This document shows, in pieces, positions 32,498 to 36,905 of a DNA stretch of 36,905 nucleotides. Positions within the stretch are counted from its first letter, which is position 1; every line of letters begins with the position of its first letter. Under the pieces are notes generated by a model. That model saw nothing but the letters and a program-made list of their open reading frames with translations, was not told the origin of the DNA and made no database searches. The stretch lies in the NCBI GenBank assembly GCA_042095055.1, contig JBELBZ010000024.1, positions 1-36,905 of the forward strand. Reading direction: 5' to 3'. A program made the translations under genes and the position numbers. This DNA is from UBA8752 sp042095055 (GTDB lineage: Bacteria; Bacteroidota; Bacteroidia; Flavobacteriales_D; Sanyastnellaceae).

Positions 32498-34316
32498 CCG
32501 GGCGTATTTTCAGACCACCTTGAGAAATCCATTACCCTGCTTGGGCACCCTGTGTGCCTTTCTTTTTGTTCCTCTGCTCGTTTGGGCGCAGCCTGACGCT
32601 CCGGGGAACCTGCAACTGGAGCCGTTGCGCACGTGGATCAAGCAGAACTGGTATGATGGACTCTTCACCAACCTGGGGTACAACTCGGCCAGGGAGCAGA
32701 TGTACGGGTTTGTGGACGCTTCAGGAGGGCAAATCGAGTGCATTTACACCGGTTTCCAGCAGGGGAGCGGTTATGTCACTTATCCCAACCCCATCAATGC
32801 CGAGCATGTGGTGCCACAGTCTTTTTATGGCTCTGCATCGCCGATGAAATCTGACATCTGGTCCATTCGACCCTGTCACGGCTCTGCAAATTCTGCCCGC
32901 TCCAATGACCCCTATGGCGAGGTGGCAGATGGCAGTGCCCAGTGGTACGGTGTCGACGGCTCAGGCAACTACCTCAGCACGGGCTCCATGCCATCCGATG
33001 CGGATGAATTCAGCGAGAGTACAGGAAGCATTTGGGAGCCTCGAGAGGAGTTCAAAGGGGACATCGCCAGGAGCGTGTTCTATTTCTATACCATGTATCC
33101 CACACAGGCGGGAGACATCTCAGGCGTGGGCGACCCTGCTGTGCTCTTTGCATGGCACGAAGAGGATCCAGTCAGTCCCGTAGAGCTCACGCGCAACAAC
33201 AGAACGGAAATCGCCCAGGGCAACCGCAACCCTTACATCGACCACCCCGAGTGGGTATATGAGGCGTGGTTTTGGGAACCGCCCAGTGACATTCCCGGCT
33301 GTATGTTGGCTTCGGCCTGCAATTATGACGGATCCGCCACCTTCGACGATGGCTCCTGCATTGTGGTGGGAGGCGCTTGCAATGATGGAAATGCTGAAAC
33401 CTTGGGAGACGTTTACACCGATTGTGGGTTGCCCAATTATGGTTGTGCCGGCACGCCGATAGACGTAGCCGGATGTACCCTTCCAGGGGCATGCAATTTC
33501 CAATCTGAGGCCACACTCAACGATGGATCTTGCGTCTTTCTCGGCGACCCCTGCGACGATGGCGATGCCACGACATTGGGCGATGCATACGGGGATTGCG
33601 GCTTGCCCGATTATGGGTGCGCAGGGGTTCCCGGACCACCTACCACGCCAGAAGGGCCCATCCTGTATCGGGCTTCGTTCCATACCAATGGCCTTCAATA
33701 CGGTTACGATGGCGCGCTGGATGGAGCCGCAGCAGCGGGCGAGCAAGAATGGACCTTGGACCCCGGACCTTCTACTGAATCCATGTGGACGGAAGCGTTT
33801 CAAAACGACACCGTCATGGCCGTGCGCAACACCAATGGTCTGGTGACCTGGATGTCCCGCGAAGTCGACGTTCAGGGGGTAGAGAACTTGGCTGTGTCTG
33901 GCGACTTCCAAGGGGCTGGGGGCATGACGGGCCCATCGGATTACCTCGAATTTCTGGTGTTGATTGATGGGCAACCCCTCTACCTCGATGGTCAAACAGG
34001 TGACGGGATGACGGAAGTGTTGCCCTTGTTGTTGCCTCCGGCATCCACGGTGCAGCTTCAAGTACAGATGCGAAACGACGCCCCGGGAGAGGTGTGGCGC
34101 TTGGACGAAATCATCGTGTGGGGCACACCGCCTGAAGTGCAAGAGTGTGCGTCTGACCTCGATGGAGATGGCATCATAGCCGTTGGGGACGTGTTGTTGC
34201 TGCTCGGCCAGTTTGGCTGCTTGACCAATTGCAGTGCAGACATCACAGGGGATGACGCTGTGACCACCGCTGACATGCTCGCTATATTGGCAGAGTTCGG
34301 TATGACCTGCCCTTGA
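32475..34316 (+). CDS. Secreted endonuclease I-like nuclease with Cys repeats and dockerin-like C-terminus
   Basis: A 613-residue exported protein with a signal peptide ending at LLVWAQ near residue 39. Residues about 45-270 are an endonuclease I (EndA/NucM-type) domain. It has the His-metal core NAEHVVPQSFYG, PMKSDIWSIRPCHGSANSAR, GDIARSVFYFYTMY and NRNPYIDHPEWV. Relatives are nonspecific nucleases that cut extracellular DNA. Two 58-residue Cys-rich repeats follow, then a beta-sandwich region of about 155 residues, then a terminal pair of dockerin-like motifs (DLDGDGIIAVGD and DITGDDAVTTAD), with no T9SS domain. The start is at an ATG 23 nt inside the peroxidase gene; a TTG at 32520 is an alternative that gives a shorter signal peptide. 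Confidence 0.9.
   Translation: MMPAGILDRAYFQTTLRNPLPCLGTLCAFLFVPLLVWAQPDAPGNLQLEPLRTWIKQNWYDGLFTNLGYNSAREQMYGFVDASGGQIECIYTGFQQGSGYVTYPNPINAEHVVPQSFYGSASPMKSDIWSIRPCHGSANSARSNDPYGEVADGSAQWYGVDGSGNYLSTGSMPSDADEFSESTGSIWEPREEFKGDIARSVFYFYTMYPTQAGDISGVGDPAVLFAWHEEDPVSPVELTRNNRTEIAQGNRNPYIDHPEWVYEAWFWEPPSDIPGCMLASACNYDGSATFDDGSCIVVGGACNDGNAETLGDVYTDCGLPNYGCAGTPIDVAGCTLPGACNFQSEATLNDGSCVFLGDPCDDGDATTLGDAYGDCGLPDYGCAGVPGPPTTPEGPILYRASFHTNGLQYGYDGALDGAAAAGEQEWTLDPGPSTESMWTEAFQNDTVMAVRNTNGLVTWMSREVDVQGVENLAVSGDFQGAGGMTGPSDYLEFLVLIDGQPLYLDGQTGDGMTEVLPLLLPPASTVQLQVQMRNDAPGEVWRLDEIIVWGTPPEVQECASDLDGDGIIAVGDVLLLLGQFGCLTNCSADITGDDAVTTADMLAILAEFGMTCP
33297..33644 (+). repeat. Two tandem 58-residue Cys-rich repeats in the nuclease
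   Basis: Copies at 33297-33470 and 33471-33644 (174 nt each). Both read GC.L..ACN....AT.(D/N)DGSC followed by (A/P)C(N/D)DG(N/D)A.TLGD.Y.DCGLP(N/D)YGCAG. They are adjacent with no linker, and similar in sequence to the single ACNYD module in the metalloprotease. Confidence 0.8.
34143..34313 (+). repeat. Paired dockerin-like motifs at the nuclease C-terminus
   Basis: Residues 557-613 hold two calcium-loop/helix motifs, CASDLDGDGIIAVGDVLLLL and CSADITGDDAVTTADMLAIL. Each is followed by a (Q/E)FG stretch and a Cys, and the second runs to one residue before the stop. The layout matches the C-terminus of the metalloprotease. Confidence 0.7.
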
Positions 34317-34328
34317 TATCCAATTGAA

Positions 34329-36905
34329 ATGAAGACTTTGTCCGCCTTGTTGGTGCTGATTTGCTCGGCATTGACCCTCCAATCACAAGTGCCGACACCG
34401 GCGGAATTCTTGGGGTACGAGCTGGGTGATCGGTTCACCCGACACCACAATGTTGTAGACTATGCCAAGTCCCTCGCCGCTGGATCAGACCGGGCCGTTT
34501 GGGAGCCTTATGGCCGCACCTCAGAGTTCCGTGAACTCGGAGTGCTTGTGGTGACATCCGAGGCCAACCAGGCCCGCTTGGAAGCATTGCGGATGGCCAA
34601 TATGGCCCGCGCAGAAGGACGCGGACTTCCTGCTGATGATCCCGGCGTGGCTTTCGTCTGGTTGAGTTACAACGTTCATGGCAATGAGGCCGTGTGCACA
34701 GAGGCGGCCCTGCGCAGCATGCATGCTCTGGTGACGGGCAAGGATGCAGGAGAGGGCGATGTATCAGATTGGTTGGAAAAGACCGTGGTCATCATGGATC
34801 CCTGTGTCAACCCCGATGGCCGGGACCGCTATGTGGCATTCCAAGACCAGACTTCTGGACTCAAACCCAATGTTGATCCCGGCACGGTCGAGCACGACGA
34901 GCCTTGGCCTGGAGGACGCAGCAACCATTACATGTTCGACATGAACCGCGATTGGGCATGGCAGACCCAGGTCGAGACCCAAGGGCGGGTGACGGCCTAC
35001 CGCCGTTGGTTGCCGCAGGTGCATGTGGACTTTCACGAGCAGGGGGTCAATTCACCTTACTACTTCGCCCCCGCAGCTGAGCCCTACCACAAGATCATCA
35101 ACCCTTGGCAGCGCAAGTGCCAGGAACACATCGGAGCCAACAACGCCCGCTGGTTTGATGCCCGCGGAGCATTGTACTTCACCCGTGAAGTGTTTGACCT
35201 CTTTTACCCTGCTTATGGGGACACTTGGCCCCTCTACAATGGCGCCATCGGCATGACCTACGAGCAAGGGGGAAGCAGCCGTGCTGGGCGGGCGATCACC
35301 ACGGCCTTGGGAGACACGCTCACCTTGGCCTACCGCATCCTCAACCACCATGAGTCTGGCCTCAGCACCGTGGAGGAGAGTGCGCGCCGACATGAAGAAC
35401 TCATTGGTCAATTTGCCGATTACTACAGCAAAAACGTATCCAATCCGTTTGGGGATTACGCTGGGTATGTATTTCCGGCAGGCCAAGACGCCTCCAAAAT
35501 GGCAGAGCTGCGCCGGGTTTTGGATGTCAACGGCATCGCTTACGGCACGGCGCCCGCTGTGTCTTCCATCCAAGCTTACGATTACGCATCGGGCCGCACT
35601 TCCAAGAGGACGGTTCGGGCAGGAGATTTGCTCATCGACGCCCACCAGCCCCATGGCGGCATCCTTCAGGTGCTGATGGACCCCGATCCTGAGCTCTCCG
35701 ACAGCATGACCTATGACATCACGGCTTGGGCTTTGCCCCATGCTTTGGGCCTGCAGGCCATGGCGCTGAAAGGCAGGGTGCAGGCTTCGGGCGAATGGCA
35801 GGAAGCCCCCACGTCTGAGCGCGCGGCGGGAGCACAACGTCCCTATGGTTGGGTGTTGCCAGGCGGCGGAGCCGATGCCATTCGCGGCTTGGCCGCCTTG
35901 CTGGCAGAAGGGGTCACAGTGCGCCGTGCCGATTCAGGGTTTTCAATCGACGGGAATGTGTTTTCGGCGGGAGATTTCGTGATCACCCTTCGCAACAATG
36001 AAACCGTGGCCGATTTGGCCGGCGCAGTGGCCCGTGCTGGGGAGGCCAGTCATGCTGCTCCTGTGGCGGTGACTTCGGGCCGCGTCACTTCTGGATATGA
36101 CTTTGGAAGCAGCCACTACGATGCCATCCAAGCACCCCGCATTGCAACCGTGGCGGGAGAGGGGGTCAGCTCGTTGAGTGCAGGTGAGATTTGGTACCAC
36201 TTCGAAAACAACCTCCAATACCCCATCGACCGCGTGGGTGAATTGGGGGACCTCGACCTGGACAACCTCGACGTCGTGGTGCTGCCCAGCGGCTGGTACC
36301 GCATGGACGATGGTGACCGCAACGACTTGGCGTCTTGGGTCAGGGGAGGCGGCCAGCTGGTTGCTGTTGGCGGCGCGTGCAGCGCATTTTCTGGCCAAGA
36401 TGGCTGGGGGTTGAACCGGTATGGCGAAGGTGAGCGGGCCGATATCCAGGCAGAGGAGGACCGCATTCAAGAGGCCGCCGATGAGCGCAATGCCCATGAC
36501 AATGCCGCCCAGGGGCTCGACCCTTTGCCTTTCTCAGCGCAAGGCCGCGACCGGTTGCGTTACGACCTGCCCGGCGCCATCTTCAGCGCCGCAGTTGACG
36601 ATACACATCCGCTGGCAGATGGATACGGAGCCAAATACATGACCCTGCGCACATCTGGTCGCCGCTTTGCGGCCCTCGAGGAGGGCAATGTCGCGGTGTT
36701 GCCTCCAGGTGACCAAGGCCGCCCCTTTAGCGGTCACGCAGGAGAGATGTCCATTCCCGCGCAGAAGGGCTCGTTGGTGGCCGGTGTGCACAACATGGGC
36801 CGCGGCAGTGTCGTCTACCTCGTGGACAACCCGCTCTTCCGCGCCTTCTGGAAGTCTGGTCACCGCCTCTTCGACAACGCCGTCTTTCTCGGCCCGTCGA
36901 TGTAA
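34329..36905 (+). CDS. Secreted M14 family zinc carboxypeptidase
   Basis: An 858-residue exported peptidase with signal MKTLSALLVLICSALTLQSQ. The M14 domain (about 25-350) shows the zinc ligands in NVHGNEAVCTEA, the region DPCVNPDGRDRY, the third ligand region VHVDFHEQGVNSPYY, and a candidate catalytic Glu in GMTYEQGGSSRAG. The remaining ~500 residues include a stretch like a class I glutamine amidotransferase fold (LDVVVLPSGWYRM, VRGGGQLVAVGG), a combination seen in long M14 peptidases of Bacteroidota. No T9SS or dockerin-like tail is visible, so it may stay in the periplasm. It starts 12 nt after the nuclease gene, and its TAA is the last codon of the window. Confidence 0.92.
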   Translation: MKTLSALLVLICSALTLQSQVPTPAEFLGYELGDRFTRHHNVVDYAKSLAAGSDRAVWEPYGRTSEFRELGVLVVTSEANQARLEALRMANMARAEGRGLPADDPGVAFVWLSYNVHGNEAVCTEAALRSMHALVTGKDAGEGDVSDWLEKTVVIMDPCVNPDGRDRYVAFQDQTSGLKPNVDPGTVEHDEPWPGGRSNHYMFDMNRDWAWQTQVETQGRVTAYRRWLPQVHVDFHEQGVNSPYYFAPAAEPYHKIINPWQRKCQEHIGANNARWFDARGALYFTREVFDLFYPAYGDTWPLYNGAIGMTYEQGGSSRAGRAITTALGDTLTLAYRILNHHESGLSTVEESARRHEELIGQFADYYSKNVSNPFGDYAGYVFPAGQDASKMAELRRVLDVNGIAYGTAPAVSSIQAYDYASGRTSKRTVRAGDLLIDAHQPHGGILQVLMDPDPELSDSMTYDITAWALPHALGLQAMALKGRVQASGEWQEAPTSERAAGAQRPYGWVLPGGGADAIRGLAALLAEGVTVRRADSGFSIDGNVFSAGDFVITLRNNETVADLAGAVARAGEASHAAPVAVTSGRVTSGYDFGSSHYDAIQAPRIATVAGEGVSSLSAGEIWYHFENNLQYPIDRVGELGDLDLDNLDVVVLPSGWYRMDDGDRNDLASWVRGGGQLVAVGGACSAFSGQDGWGLNRYGEGERADIQAEEDRIQEAADERNAHDNAAQGLDPLPFSAQGRDRLRYDLPGAIFSAAVDDTHPLADGYGAKYMTLRTSGRRFAALEEGNVAVLPPGDQGRPFSGHAGEMSIPAQKGSLVAGVHNMGRGSVVYLVDNPLFRAFWKSGHRLFDNAVFLGPSM

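Noticed and set aside
1..36905. Mobile elements, CRISPR arrays, phage genes, defence systems or biosynthetic clusters
   Set aside because: No transposase, integrase, cas, restriction, toxin-antitoxin or multi-modular synthase gene and no spaced direct-repeat array was found on either strand.

Overview
The window looks like a chromosomal segment of a Bacteroidota bacterium, most likely a moderately GC-rich (well above 50% by eye) marine or aquatic member of the Flavobacteriales. Several signs point there. There are type IX secretion (T9SS) sorting domains of both type A and type B, a DUF4494 protein, cysteine-rich 'ACNYD...DDGSC' modules, almost no Shine-Dalgarno sequences, and Bacteroidota-like TAnnTTTG -7 boxes upstream of operon-leading genes. 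No phage, insertion sequence, CRISPR array or integrase was seen. Genes are packed tightly: three convergent pairs touch or overlap at their stop codons and several co-directional pairs overlap as ATGA. No gene-free stretch exceeds 300 bases; the largest is 142 bp (18532-18673).

Layout. 1-209: a minus-strand tRNA-Lys/tRNA-Leu pair with a terminator. 315-1481 (-): a YghO-like acyltransferase. 1554-6339 (+): a small secreted protein, a large T9SS type B surface protein and a Upf1-like helicase. 6377-7956 (-): DUF4494 and a Gfo/Idh/MocA oxidoreductase. 8059-8745 (+): protein-L-isoaspartate methyltransferase. 8742-12160 (-): a secreted metalloprotease, YciO and a DksA-like zinc finger protein. 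12202-15176 (+): two coupled T9SS type A proteins. 15271-22907 (+): a transaldolase, a T9SS type B lectin protein, a lipoprotein coupled to a polysaccharide-initiating sugar transferase, an OmpA-family protein and a fumarylacetoacetase-family hydrolase. 22908-25547 (-): ClpB. 25702-26241 (+): shikimate kinase. 26231-28287 (-): an RlmD-like methyltransferase and a phosphoribosyltransferase. 28371-30688 (+): a secreted EEP-family phosphatase/nuclease and an SLC13-type transporter. 30749-36905 (+): a run of exported proteins, namely a dockerin-bearing orphan, a di-haem peroxidase lipoprotein, an endonuclease I-like nuclease and an M14 carboxypeptidase.

The housekeeping genes are scattered among secreted degradative or adhesive proteins, which suits a particle-attached heterotroph. 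The points most worth a second look are these. (1) A paired dockerin-like C-terminus ends two exported enzymes, where sister proteins carry a T9SS sorting domain. (2) Nine genes have a -7-like box only 4-7 nt before the ATG, suggesting leaderless mRNAs. (3) A conserved-looking lipoprotein of unknown role is stop/start coupled to the sugar transferase. (4) The RlmD-like enzyme lacks the iron-sulfur cysteines.
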